Below are positions 33,716-45,511 of a stretch of 64,000 bases of DNA, piece by piece. Origin of the DNA: Stachybotrys elegans (Eukaryota; Ascomycota; Sordariomycetes; Hypocreales; Stachybotryaceae); the NCBI GenBank assembly GCA_020746835.1, contig JAGPNK010000024.1, positions 1-64,000 on the forward strand. Direction: 5' to 3'. The stretch's first letter is position 1. Every line of letters begins with the position of its first letter. The position numbers were made by a program, and so were the translations under genes. Below the pieces are notes generated by a model, which was given only the letters and a program-made list of their open reading frames with translations, ran no database searches and was not told the origin of the DNA.

Positions 33716-34222
33716 ATGCCTTCCTGGCGGCACGCCCTGCCGAGCGACATTGAGGGCCTTGTCAAAGTCGCCGATAACGTTCATCCAGATCTCCCAGAGA
33801 GCGACGACGTGTTCCAGGAACGCATTATACTTTTCCCCGAGGGCTGTCTCATCCTGACTGGCGATGATGGCGAGGTATGCGGCTACGCCATTTCGCATCC
33901 TATTCGCCACGAGGAGCCTCCGTCTCTCGATAAACTACTCCGTGAGATACCCCCCGAGGCGAACCAGTACTATATTCACGACCTCGCTATCCTGCCCAAG
34001 ATGAGGGGTAAGGGCCTGGCTGCTGAGGCTCTCAGGATTCTACTCCAAGTCGCCGAGGCGTATCCATCAGCGTGCCTGATTTCGGTTTACGGGACCACGT
34101 CGTTTTGGTCTAAATTTGGATTCACAGCAGAGCCAATATCGGACGCTCTGACGAAGAAGCTCGAGGAGTATGGCGAGGACGCTACATTCATGTCCAGGAC
34201 TCGGAAGGGCACCTCTGGGTAA
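33716..34222 (+). CDS. GNAT-family N-acetyltransferase
   Basis: Transfers an acetyl group from acetyl-CoA to an amine; substrate unknown. Single exon, 168 aa, normal for a one-domain GNAT. MPSWRHALPSDIEGLVKVAD is the usual first strand and helix, IHDLAILPKMRGKGLAAEAL is strand 4 plus the acetyl-CoA pyrophosphate loop (R-G-K-G-L-A), and FWSKFGF is the conserved C-terminal motif. No signal peptide; cytosolic. Bacterial-like compactness is common in fungal GNATs and is not evidence of transfer. Confidence 0.85.
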   Translation: MPSWRHALPSDIEGLVKVADNVHPDLPESDDVFQERIILFPEGCLILTGDDGEVCGYAISHPIRHEEPPSLDKLLREIPPEANQYYIHDLAILPKMRGKGLAAEALRILLQVAEAYPSACLISVYGTTSFWSKFGFTAEPISDALTKKLEEYGEDATFMSRTRKGTSG

Positions 34223-34671
34223 GGGCGATGACCTGTATGTTGGCCCGACATTGAGGATGCGGTGGGGTTAGCTGCTTTGCTGTGGCACATCTGCCTATGA
34301 GAACAAGGGATTAATCCTGATGGTGTGAGGCTTGCGCTTAGAGGACGGGATGGACAGGGATCAAAGACAATGGGCCAATCCTGTATCGTAGGCATATCGC
34401 AGTGCAGTTTCAGACAAGGTCAGCCTCAGTTCCTGACCAATAGTATCCTGCCAATTTTGCCATGTAAGCGCCTGCTGACTTCAATATTGCTCTCGTTTGG
34501 GACGAGGCTCAGAAAACAAGATGATAAGAACCCTTTCTCTTCCCCGCAGCCAGTCCGGGTCCCCATTTTGCAAACGATCCATATTATCTTCATGAATATG
34601 GAGAGCATTTGTCCGTGCTATTGGAACGTCCGTCGAGCCTCAACGTTACCACAGACCCCCGTTCTTGGATT
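34223..34671. other. Intergenic region, promoter of ankyrin gene
   Basis: 449 bp between co-oriented genes. Nothing specific seen. Confidence 0.45.
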
Positions 34672-36885
34672 ATGGATCCATTATCCGTCACAGCCGGTGT
34701 AGTTGGTATATTGGATACTGTTACGAAGCTTAGTGGTGCCATATCGAAGTTTCAACACGATTACAAGGCTGCAGATGAGGATATTCGCTTTGCCCGCAAG
34801 CATGCGCTGCTCTTGAGGGAGGAGATACAGGGACTGGATGCTCTGACGTTGCCAAGCTACACTCCCTCCGAGCCAACGAAGACACACCATCTTCTTGATT
34901 CTCATCGGAATATCCCCAGTGGCAATACAGGTATGGACAAGATGTCGTTCAATATAGCAATGAGTACAGCGCGTGATCTGCTATCCAACATTGAGGAGGC
35001 TTTCCCCCTCCGCTCGAAGCCGCACACCTGGAAGAGCAAGGTGCGATGGGCAATGAAGGACAAGCAGGCACTCGACTCTCTCAAACAGCAGCTTAAATCT
35101 GCCGAAAGCACGCTGCAGGGAGTCGTAGCTACGGAGCAACTGTAAGTCTGGGCTCTCAACCTTGGTTTAAGCACTTCACTAACACATGCCGTCAACTCCA
35201 GGAGGGTCAGTCGAATGATTTATAACTTGCTTCAGCAACAAAGGCCTTCCTTCGATGATTTGAATGACCACGGATCTATGGGGGGAAAGGTGGTCGAGTT
35301 GCCCCCTAAAAGCCAGCTGCGTTCACATCCGGGTGTCACAGAGATCGAGAGCAAGCTTGCCAGTGTGACAGTGACAGAAGACGATATGACGACTGAGTTC
35401 ACGACACAGGTGATTACTATGCCAAACAAGTATCATCCGTGGAGCGCAAAGCTTGAGGGTATGGGAATCACAGCACGGTTTATCTCCTTGCCAAAGCAGG
35501 AGGGAACAGAGTATCGTCTAGCGGCGCACATGTCTCTGTTGGGCAAGATATATTCCATTCGACTTCAGGCGTCGCTGCAGAACCTCTCGTTTGACAGATT
35601 GTTCCATGTGCACAATGTCATCCCAACTGACTCGGAGATGGCCCTTGCATGCAAGGCCGGGGACTTCAATAGTGTTCGTCAACTTCTGATGAGCGGGATG
35701 GGCCACGGAAGCGATGTTACAGCATCTGGATTACCGGTACTCGATGTGAGTGTGTCATATATTCGATGTTGCCGTCAGTTGGAGCTGACAGGATTGTCAA
35801 TAGTATGCCATCAACAACGGGTCGACAAGATTGGTTCGCCTGCTTCTCGAGCACGGGGCCGACCCCGACATGGCATACGGCGAGCACAACATGTGTGTTT
35901 GTCTCCATTCCTCCTTTTGTGGCCTTGGTCATCAGGAGGAGAAAAAGCTGATGACGTTGGCAGGACGGCATTGCAGATGTGCTTTCTTCGCAACAAACCC
36001 GACATAGCCCGTATGTTGCTCTCCAAAGGTGCAGATCTAGAGCATGTGGATAACGACGGGTACTCGGTCCTATCTTATCTTTGGGTTAATGAAGGCCGCC
36101 TGGAGGAGTCAGCCAATCTCATGCGCCTATGCATGGCTCACGGTTTCACCGAAGTAAATGCCTGCGACAGCAGAGGATGGACAGCCTTTCATCGAGCGGC
36201 AGCAATCGGGACGGCTGAGGATGTCAAGGCTTTCCTGCTCCTTGGGGCTTCTCTTGACCTCAGGGCTGAATGGTATGGCTGGACCGCGCTCTTCTTTGCA
36301 GCATCGCACGATAATGTTGAGACCTTCGAGGCCATCGTGAAACATTCCGGCGAGAATGTATACCAATCACTGGATGGGGATGGATGGAATCTCCTGCACT
36401 GCTGCACGTACTTTGACGCCCCAAACGTCATGAGGATGGTTTTACGCAGCGGCGTGGATGTGAACCAGAAAACGCATCCTGCGCCACTCCCCGAGGATCC
36501 TGAGCTATCATACAGGGAGCTGACGGCAGCCGACATTGCAATATACGTTGGCCCTAATCGGTGGCAGGTGTTCATGGACGCACTCGCTGATACTGGTCGA
36601 GAGGAGGACTTGAAAGGGTACGATGACGTCTTCTGGGACGCCGGCATACATGAGGACACCGATGATGATACCAACAGTGGTAAAGACGCGCAAGTCATAT
36701 ACGGTGCTGAGGATGTTGACGACAGGTGGTCGCTTCTGCACTGGGCTTGCTACAACGGATCGTCAAAGGTGAAGCGATTGCTTCTTTTGAAGGGGGCTGA
36801 TCCTGAGCATCTTGATGCGATAATGATGGAAGACAATCCGACGCTGCTGCCTACAAGTCCTTTCCAAGGTCGCGATATGGACTGA
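34672..36885 (+). CDS. Fungal STAND N-terminal domain / ankyrin-repeat protein
   Basis: Probable intracellular signalling or scaffold protein. Start chosen at MDPLSVTAGVVGILDTVTKLS, the standard opening of the fungal N-terminal domain found on STAND and ankyrin proteins; this helical domain spans about residues 1-160. Four exons (34672-35141, 35202-35745, 35804-35892, 35964-36885) give 674 aa. The frame also stays open through introns 2 and 3 (58 and 71 nt, together 129), but splicing them turns nonsense into a clear ankyrin unit (STRLVRLLLEHGADPDMAYG, then TALQMCFLRNKPDIARMLLS). At least six ankyrin-like units follow. No NACHT/NB-ARC motor is present between the domains. Ligand unknown. Confidence 0.83.
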
Positions 36886-37614
36886 CCAAATGGAACGGCG
36901 GCGATATAATGAGACATGACTTTTACTTTTCCCGGTAACGTATTTTGGCTAGGGGTGAAATTGGAAGAGCTTGTAAATTCATTTTCATCATACTCGTATA
37001 TCAATTACTCCTCCCCTTTCTCCCATTTGTCCTAATTGCATGCCTATGATTAGGGAAAGCTTATCTCTCAACATTACGCCCACCAGCATCGCGAATCCGA
37101 TAATACCTGAACCGCGGATTCCGGTCGACGCCGAGCTGTTCGATGCTCGCTACCATGGGTGATCCTAGAGAGAAGAAGTCAGAAAAAGAGAAAGAAAAAA
37201 ACGCAATGGGTTGCGGCGATTTTTGAGCTGTAGGCTAATCACCTATTATATGTCATATTCAGTGATATCCGAAGTGGCTGTGTCAAAGTCTGCCTCATCA
37301 CGGAAAGTGTATAATTGTGGGATCACCATCTCCACCCTGCCCTCCTGCTGGCGGAGTACACAGCCACTGCGTACCACAATAGGTAGGTGTGCCCGTGGTT
37401 GCGCCATGCCAGCTACGGCGGGCTTCATACTTGGTCGCAGGATGGCCAAGAGCATTCTCATTAAATGCCGGCGTTCCCTCTCCTCAAAACATCTTCTGGC
37501 TCGACGTGGTCCTTGTACGAGTTGACGCTCTCCTGACGAGCGCCATCCCTCATAGGCTGGACAAATTTGATCCACCTAAATAAAGCGCAGCGAGGGAAAT
37601 CAGGCCGAGACAAG
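36886..37614. other. Intergenic region
   Basis: 729 bp between co-oriented genes; a 109-codon minus frame here has no recognisable content. Presumed 3' flank and promoter. Confidence 0.45.
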
Positions 37615-39192
37615 ATGCGCAACCCATTGCCCAACCACCAAGCCCATGCCAAAGATGTCTGCATTATTGGTGCAGGCATCAGCGGTCTCCGAGCAGCCCA
37701 TATCCTGTCAGACCCAAGCCTCGGCTTTAACGTCACAATCCTCGAGGCACGCGACCGCCCAGGTGGTAGGGTCTACCAGACTGCCGACCTCGGACTCCCC
37801 GTCGACCTCGGGGCTACCTGGATACATGGCACCGAGGGCAATCCCATCGCGGCGCTTGCCAAGAAGATAGGATGCTCAACCGTCTCCTGCGGTGCCGTCT
37901 ATTCTATCTGTGACGCATCAGGAAATTGGCTTGACCGGCAGGTCGCACGCCAACGTTATGAGGAGGTGTGGGACATCTTGGAGAAGGCTATGGAGCACAG
38001 CATGTCCCATCGGGAGTCTATACCCGACAATGCCAAGATGATGGACTTTTTTTGCGACGAGCTGGAATCCAAAAGCAAGTCACAGCCGGACCCCGACTCG
38101 TATATATCACTCATGAGACAAATCGGTGAGATGTGGGGGGCATTCATGGGCGACGACTGGCAACGTCAAAGTCTGAAGAATGTGTGGCTCGAGGCCGGTC
38201 TTGAAGGAGGTAGGTGTTTCACACCTGTGCTTGTCCCTAAAGCAGCCGGCTAACCTCAATCATAAGATAATCTTTTCATGGCCTCGACATACAAGGGGAT
38301 CTTGGATTTTCTCCTAGAAACTACCCGAGATAAATGTACTCTTCGCTTAAACTGCGAGGTGACCAGCATCATCAGCCACTCGCCTGACGTTGTTCAAGTC
38401 GACTCCACTGACGGTTTCAGTGCTGTCTTCGGCCAGGTGATTGTGACAACGCCTCTGGGCTGGCTAAAACGCAATCACGATGCCTTCTATCCCCCTCTTC
38501 CGCCGAAAATATCCAACGCCATCCAGAGCCTCGGCTATGGCAACTTGGACAAAGTCTTCATCAAGTTTCCGCAACCTTTTTGGAACGACAAAATCGGCCA
38601 GCCAAGCATGGATGACCAGTATGCGAATACGGCAGCTGAGCCTGCCTTTCCCATCGAGTCTCTGTTCCTGCAGCCAGAATACTCTCAAAATACCAACCCT
38701 GCAAAGTGGAGGACAGAGATCATATCCTACTCAGGTCTACCAGACCAATATGCCCAGCCCATCATCATGTTCTTTGTCTACGGTCAGTGGGGGAGGCACG
38801 TTACTGGACTTGTTCGCGGCACCAAGCCTGACTCGGAGGAGTACCGACGTATCCTCTACGACCTCTTTCATCCTTATTTCTCGAAACTGCCCAACTACGA
38901 CCCTGCATCGGCAAACTGCCAGCCCTCTGACTTCTTGTTGACAGACTGGCAGAACGACAAGTTTGCTGGCCACGGGTCTTTTACGAATGAACCAGTAGGG
39001 TCGGGGGACTGCTCCCAGTATTCTGACGCGCTGCGAAAAGGTATGGGCGAAGAGCGTAAAATATGGTTTGCTGGTGAACATACATCTCCACCAGGTGGTG
39101 TTGGGACAGTGGCTGGCGCATACTGGAGCGGAGAAGAGGCGGCAAGAAAAGTAGCATCAAGCCATGGCTTGCGGCCTTCTAGCTCAACATAA
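37615..39192 (+). CDS. Flavin amine oxidase, polyamine-oxidase-like
   Basis: FAD enzyme oxidising amines, probably polyamines, with H2O2 release. Two exons (37615-38209, 38267-39192) give 506 aa; intron donor GTAGGT, branch GCTAAC, acceptor AAG. The start MRNPLPNHQAHAKDVCIIGAG puts the dinucleotide motif GAGISGL at residues 19-25, followed by ARDRPGGRV and DLGATWIHG, classical for the polyamine oxidase/LSD1-like branch. The C-terminal FAD motif is IWFAGEHTSPPGGVGTVAGAYWSGEEAA. No signal peptide and no SWIRM domain, so a cytosolic or peroxisomal catabolic enzyme is more likely than a histone demethylase; a peroxisomal SKL-type tail is not seen. Confidence 0.87.
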
Positions 39193-39685
39193 GATTGGAC
39201 CTAGGGTACGTGGAGCATCCCAAAGACTCTAGAGTTTCGTTCTGATTGTCCTCTTTTCTCTCGTCTATCTTTCCATGCTCTTGGCTCAGGGGAATCTTTT
39301 ATTTGCAAGCTAGTGCATATGGGCAATTCGTTTGCTCCATCGTGTGGGTTCAAGGGGCATGCCCTGCTCGGCATTATGTGATACGTTCATCTCTGATTCA
39401 CTGTAGAACGATGCCAAACCCATATTTGCCTGTATATCTATCCTTAGCCAAGTGGGTGATCTAATGGGAACATTGGAACCAAGGTCTGTCTGTCAAGCAA
39501 GCCGCAGTTTGACCGCAAATGCATGCTACGTGTATGATCATTCCTGGGGCTTCCGGGAGACGCGGACGATAAACTTGGAAGTGTAAATAGTCTTACCCAA
39601 CTGGTCCTATGAGGTTTTCATGGTGGGATTGAACTGAATCAACAATATTAGATTACCATTGAAATCTGTTGATTGAGGAGCAGAC
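39193..39685. other. Convergent 3' intergenic region
   Basis: 493 bp between two facing stop codons. It contains copy 2 of the 36-bp dispersed repeat (39,483-39,518). Confidence 0.5.
39483..39518 (+). repeat. 36-bp dispersed repeat, copy 2
   Basis: GGTCTGTCTGTCAAGCAAG plus 17 further bases; four mismatches to the copy at 33,241-33,276. Confidence 0.65.
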
Positions 39686-41076
39686 CTACTTCTCTGGCTT
39701 TACATCCTCAGGCGGCAACTCTACCGGCTTAGCGCTCGCCTGTAGCTCAGCCGGGAAACCAACCGCTTGAACCTGAGTGTGCTCATCCTGGCCCGCCAGC
39801 TCTTGCGGGTTCGCCGTCACGTTCGCATTCGCATCGCCTGCGCTCAGCTTGAAGGGATGCCCCGGCTTGGCTTCCATCTCCTGCGGGTTCGCAGCGTCAG
39901 GCTGCACACTAGAGTGACGGCGTTTGCGCCGCCTCCACCAGAAGGCCAAACCCGTCAGCAACGCCAATGCCAGCACCGGCACTACGACCGCCACGGCAAT
40001 CGTGCCACCCGTTGAGAGCCCCTTACTCCCCGTGGTCGACCCGTTGCCCGGCTCCGTCGTGCTAGTCGATCCGAGATCACTCGCTTCATACAAATATCGA
40101 ATGCCATACGCGTTTATGCCATCGGCGCCGCTCAGGGTGGAACCCGTCGTCGTCGTAGACGCGCCAGCAGACTCCGACAGCGTCACATCTACGACGGTCA
40201 CGACCCCAGCCGCCCAGGTGCAGAACTGCGACTCCCATGGACCTTCAAGAGTCAACGCGTTCTGGACGCAGGTTAAGGTTATTTTGCCGCGGATGGGGCA
40301 GCAGGTCACAGTGGTGATGCTGTGCACGCCGTCGTTGCGGCTGCACTGGGGTTGGGCCGTGTAGCCCGTCGGACAGGCGGTGCCGGGAGAGTAGAAGGCG
40401 GCGCTGGCGGCGCTGAAGTTCTTGGGCAGGCATTCTGGGTCATTGCCGATGGTCAAGATATCGTCGATAGTATCTTGGCCGCCGGCGTCGAGGTAGACGC
40501 CGCTGCAAGAGGGCGGGGGACTGAAGTCAGAGGTTTGGAGGGGGTTATTTGGGAAAGTGGAGGCGACGTAGATGGTCGAGAAAGTTGAGGAAGTTGAGGT
40601 GGCCCATGTTTGTGCAGAAATTAGAGGGTCAGATTTGGGAGGGCCGCGGGCCGCGGTGGTGCCCGTTGAGGTGCAAAGACAGCCCGGCGGCTTGTTCATT
40701 AGGCGTGTAAGTGACGTGAGACCCTCCGTGAGGCTATTCGCAGACAGGATCACTATACACACGCCGCAAAACAGGCCAAGAAAGAAGCAACACATGGATG
40801 AGGGGAAGCACCCTACTCCTTTTAACGAATCCTCCTCGCAGCCCATGAACCTGGCCCCATCGTTGGGTTCATACTTCCGATACGACAATCTAATCTGTAT
40901 GCAGCAGTTGAGTCATTAACGGCAAACGTATCGTCAAGTGTGGATGCGTAAAAACAACACCACCGTACACTAGTGACAGAATAGCTTTGCGCCTCCGCAG
41001 CTGAGTCGGGTAACCTTGATGCCACGGTTGGTTTTACGTCGTTTGTACCCTTTGCAGGTAATTGTACTACTCGCAT
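39686..41076 (-). CDS. Membrane-anchored Cys-rich surface protein, sensor-like
   Basis: The main exon (40894-39686) has an N-terminal hydrophobic segment (MCCFFLGLFCGVCIVIL), a Ser/Thr- and Cys-rich ectodomain with the CPTGYT...TVTCCP spacing of fungal cell-surface proteins, a second membrane helix (GGTIAVAVVVPVLALALLTG) stopped by WWRRRKRRH, and a hydrophilic acidic tail of about 75 residues. The layout resembles Mid2/WSC-type wall sensors, without a recognised WSC domain. The nearest in-frame ATG is 40,846, but coding-like sequence extends upstream to an acceptor at 40,895; a first exon (41076-40969, donor GTACGG) fits in phase and gives 438 aa. The 5' exon is tentative. Function unknown. 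Confidence 0.62.
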
Positions 41077-41988
41077 GGTAGAACAGTCTAGAACCATGTA
41101 GTGGCTGCTGCAGGTTTCATCTCTTAAATCATCGTTAGATATATCCAGCCGCAAGCTAGAGCGTTCGGGGCAGCTTCACCTCGAACTCTCACCTCGTACG
41201 GCCTGTCCCCAAATGCCGAACAAAAACCATGGCAAGGCCTTTGTTCTTTTATTTTAACTCACAGCTGTAGATTAAAAAGGAAATACCGGAATAACAATCT
41301 AGAGGTCTTTGAGTCTCCTAGACAGCCTACACCCTCCTGCTACTATTTATGCTTCATACTTTACCTGCCGCCCGTAAGCATTTGGGAAGTGGTAAAGACT
41401 ACTATTATGTCCAGAGCTCTCAGCAGCCGAGTCCCACCAAGTGCACTTGTTCTCACTGCGTTCCTCGACCTATAAAGAATAGCCTCTATCAAGCGGATGT
41501 GTGATTTCCGAGTTACTGGATGTAGCAGCTCCGTCAGATCAACCAGGCTCCATCCACCTCTCAACAACGGCCATGATAAATTATCCGGCTGTAATAAAGC
41601 CGTCGGCATATGACTCGGATGCAACACGCTACGACTCATCACACCTTGCCTCGTGGCCGAGAGGGGTCGGGCCAATCGGGGCAATATTCAGTCAGCCCAG
41701 TCACGCATTCCCCGGATTTCTCCAGAAGAGTTGCAGTCGAGGATCAATAACCCCCGTTGGGGCAATCAGATCGATCCCATCAGGTGAGTACAACTTGTCT
41801 TTACATGCCAGGATTTTCCGCGAATAAGCACAGAATGATCAGACATCCCCAGAAGGAGGTGATATATAAACCCATTAGATATGTTGTATTTGTTTTCAGG
41901 CATCTTAGCTAGATCATGACGAAGCCCGAGTATTCTGGCAGCACATTCGACTCGCAACTATTGCCAAGATACATCAACCGTCACCAAC
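41077..41988. other. Divergent promoter region of surface protein and GH95
   Basis: About 0.9 kb. A CCAAT element in GGGCCAATCGGGGC (near 41,670) and a TATA box precede the fucosidase gene. No gene is supported; the short frames here overlap in opposite directions. Confidence 0.5.
41863..41870 (+). promoter_or_regulatory. TATA box of the GH95 gene
   Basis: TATATAAA about 120 bases before the ATG at 41,989. Position and sequence only. Confidence 0.4.
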
Positions 41989-44903
41989 ATGACCTTTGGC
42001 TGTAAACAGCTTGTGCTCGCCTTGCTGGCGCTGGTTCCGACATCTCAAGCCCAATGGGACGCTTCACGCTTCGCTTGGTACACGGGCGACGCGGGCAGCG
42101 ACTTTGCGTCAGCGGTGCCCATCGGCAATGGCAGGCTCGGAGCAGCCATCTACGGCACCGGCGACGAGAGGATCACGCTCAACGAGAACTCCATCTGGAG
42201 CGGGCCCTGGCAGGACCGCGCCAACCGCAACTCCCGCAGTGCCCTCTCCAACATTCGCTCACAGCTCATGAGCGGAGACATGACGGGGGCAGGGCAGGCC
42301 ACGCTCCAAAACAGTGCGCATAAAGCGCCTCCTCCTCAGAGCGTATGCTGATGCTGCTCCAGTGGCTGGGAACCCGACGTCGCCCCGTCAGTACAACCCC
42401 TTGGGCGATATGACCATCTCGTTCGGGCACGGAAGTGGACGCAGCAACTTCCTGCGCTATCTTGACACGTATCAAGGAACGGCCTTTGTCACTTACAACT
42501 ACAACAATGTCAACTATACGTAACTGGCCCGGCCACAGACTTAATAACCTGCCGCAGTGCTAACTGTTTCGCAGTCGCGAATATGTCGGGAGCTACCCGC
42601 ACGGTGTGATTGCCATGAGAATGAGCTCCAGCCAGGCGGGCCAGCTCAACGTGCGAGTGTCCTTGTCGCGCTCGCAATATACGACTTCTCAGACAGCATC
42701 GACATCCAATGGGGTAAACTCGGTCAAGCTCAATGGAAACAGCGGCCAGTCTTCCAATGCCATAACCTTTTCCTCGGAAGCACGTGTCGTCAACACAGGG
42801 GGTCTGTACATCGTTGGCGCCCCTCGGACCGCTTTCTGACTTCGTTTTAGGCAGCGTCACTACAGATGGTCGATCGATATCCGTCAGCGGCGCTACCACG
42901 GTTGACATCTTCTTCGATGCCCAGACGTCTTACCGCTACTCGAGCCAGAGTGCCTGGGAATCTGCTCTGACAAACAACCTGAACCGAGCCGTCTCCGCAG
43001 GCTATGCTGCTATCCGAAGCGCTGCGATTGCAGACAACACGCGGCTCATTGGCAGAGTCAGTCTAAACCTTGGTTCTTCAGGCTCGGCCGGAAACCAAGA
43101 CACAAGGTCCCGACTCACAAGCTACCGATCCAACCCCAATGCCGATCCTCAGCTTGCGACACTGATGTTCAACTTTGGACGCCATTCTCTCGTGGCCTCG
43201 TCCAGAGATACTGGCGCATTATCGCTGCCGGCCAACCTACAAGGGATCTGGAACAAGGACTTCTCGCCCGCCTGGGGAAGGTATGCTATCCCTACAAAGA
43301 GTACTGCCCTGATCCTCGGCTCACTGTTCACAGCAAATACACAGTGAGCACCTTGCCGTGATGGACTACTTCTCTGCTAACATGACAGATTAATATCAAC
43401 ACGGAGATGAACTATTGGCCTGCAGAGGTGACCAACCTTGGAGAAACCCACAAGCCTCTGTTCGACCTCATCAAGGTCGCCAAGGCTCGCGGCCAGACCA
43501 TGGCCAACGTCATGTATGGCTGCAACAACGGTGGCTTTGTTCTTCATCACAACATTGATCTGTGGGGCGATGCGGCGCCTGTCGACTGTAAGTGTTGGGT
43601 TTTCTCGCCATACTCTTCACCCCGCTGACGTTGGGTAGATGGCACCCCTTACACAATGTGGCCGATGGGAAGCGTGTGGCTCTCCCTGCACATGATGGAG
43701 CACTACCGCTTCTCCGGCAACCGCACCTTCTTACAGACGGATGCCTGGCCGGTCCTTCAGAGCGCCGCCCAGTTCTACTTCTGCTACATGTTCAACTGGA
43801 ACAGCTACATGACGACGGGTCCTACTTTATCACCCGAGAATCCCTTCACTGTCCCCGGAGACATGAGGACAGCAGGCAGAAGCGAAGGAATCGATATTAG
43901 TGTGCAAATGGATAACTCGATGCTCGAGGAGCTTTTCAAGGCCGTGATCCAGACGTGCCAAATCTTGGGCCTCGCCAACTCGGAGTGCGGCAGTGCCCAG
44001 AGCTACCTGTCTCGCCTTAGGCCCCCTTCCATCGGCTCTTATGGTCAGATCCTGGAATGGAGGAGGGAGTACGGCGAGCCCGAGCCCGGACATCGACACA
44101 TGTCCGCCATCTGGGGGCTGTTCCCCGGGTCGCAGATGGCGCCGCTCAACTCGTCCACCTACTCGGCGGCAGCCAGGAGACTGCTGGACCACCGCATGCA
44201 GAATGGGTCCGGCAGCACCGGATGGAGCCGCACCTGGGTCATGAACCTCTACGCGCGCCTGCTGGACGGCAACAGCGTGTGGAGCAGCGCCGTGGCCTTC
44301 CTCCAGCGGTACCCGTCTCCCAACCTGTGGAACACCGACAGCGGCCCGGGCTCGGCCTTCCAGATTGACGGGAACTTTGGCTTCACCTCGGCCATTGCCG
44401 AGATGCTGCTGCAGAGCCACAACGTGGTCCATCTCCTCCCAGCGCTGCCTTCGGCCGTTGGGACGGGTTCCGTGACTGGGCTGGTCGCCCGCGGCGGATT
44501 CGTCGTCGATATAACCTGGTCTGGGGGCTCGTTGACGGGGGCTTCGATCTTGTCAAGGAACGGAGGAACTCTTGCCCTCCGAGTCGCGGGCGGTTCTCAA
44601 TTTTCTGTCAATGGCGTCACATACAACGGCCCCATCTCTACGACGGCTGGAACCACCTACAGAATCACACCCGGCAGTGGAACGGCGGTTCCATCTTCCG
44701 CTTCTGGGAACGCACCAACCTCGACTACGCGGGCTCCCATCTCATCGTCCTCTTCCACTGCACCGGCACCTACAACCAGTGCTGGCGGGTGTCGTGCTCC
44801 CCAATACGCACAGTGCGGTGGCTCAGGTTATACGGGGTGTACTGTTTGTGAGTCTGGGTTCACATGCACGTATGCCAACGATTGGTACTCTCAATGCCTG
44901 TAG
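41989..44903 (+). CDS. GH95 alpha-L-fucosidase with C-terminal CBM1
   Basis: Secreted inverting 1,2-alpha-L-fucosidase/galactosidase-type hydrolase, expected to remove terminal fucose or galactose from xyloglucan or related glycans. Seven exons (41989-42313, 42363-42519, 42575-42801, 42851-43280, 43334-43343, 43389-43587, 43639-44903) give 870 aa. Exon 5 is only 10 nt; it is needed to rebuild WGSKYTININ. The signal peptide is [21 protein letters not shown]. Catalytic landmarks: [12 protein letters not shown] with Asn385 and Asn387, [18 protein letters not shown] carrying the presumed acid Glu, and QIDGNFGFT with Asp693. A Ser/Thr/Pro linker leads to a CBM1 ([11 protein letters not shown]...WYSQCL) that binds cellulose. 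It starts the wall-enzyme cluster. A CBM1 on GH95 is unusual to my knowledge. Confidence 0.9.
43334..43343 (+). other. 10-nt micro-exon of the GH95 gene
   Basis: CAAATACACA lies between a GTATGC...CACAG intron and a GTGAGC...GACAG intron. It supplies the third base of Ser and Lys-Tyr-Thr, and is the only reading that joins [10 protein letters not shown] to INTEMNYW in phase. Confidence 0.8.
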
Positions 44904-45225
44904 GTGAAACGTAGTAGATCTGGCACCTTAGCACTCGTATGTCAATTCATTCTATTCGCAACGAGCATTCAGTTAATGTTTCCCTCCGCTCTGTCACCCT
45001 TGCGTGTCTATGTATCTCCTCCGCCATTCCATCCACCAGCCTTCTGACCATGAATAGAGGTTTGTAAATGACCACGAATGAGCGTTCCGCGTGTCTGAAA
45101 CCGGCGATCGGCACTTTGATAGCGGAGATTCTACGGAGTCCTACAAGCTATAGCCCTGCTTCCAATCCGTGTTATCCGACGACGAGTTTTTCCACCATTG
45201 CAGAGGGTGAAGCGCGGGTCACACT

Positions 45226-45234
45226 TTAGCCAAT
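45226..45234 (-). promoter_or_regulatory. Overlapping GGCTAA (XlnR/XYR1-like) and CCAAT elements
   Basis: TTTAGCCAAT on the plus strand contains GGCTAA on the minus strand, the core bound by XlnR/XYR1-type hemicellulase activators, overlapping a CCAAT box about 280 bp before the CE1 start. The core is short, so chance occurrence is likely enough to keep confidence low. Confidence 0.3.
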
Positions 45235-45438
45235 GTGGACCGTTTGGTGGATATTGCGCATGGTAGAATTACCCCCAGAGACGCTGGTATTCGAGTTGCT
45301 GCTCCGTGGGAGTGTTGGATGACTAGGCCTCTTTTACCCAACCGGAACATCACCGTCCGCCAAGAGTCACATTGTCCAATAACACCGGGATCCGGATTAA
45401 GCCGTATGCAAGGCACCGATTGTCCCTCGCGTCATGGT

Positions 45439-45445
45439 TATAAAA
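45439..45445 (+). promoter_or_regulatory. TATA box of the CE1 esterase gene
   Basis: TATAAAA 67-73 bases before the ATG at 45,512. Confidence 0.5.
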
Positions 45446-45511
45446 CTTGGTGGTCCCGATTTGACGACTGCAGGTTGCCTTCATCACGTCCCATTCATTA
45501 CCTACTGCGAC

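Larger units (their letters stand above)
44904..45511. other. Intergenic region, promoter of CE1 esterase
   Basis: 608 bp between co-oriented wall-enzyme genes; carries the CE1 TATA box and an overlapping TTAGCC/CCAAT site. Confidence 0.5.
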
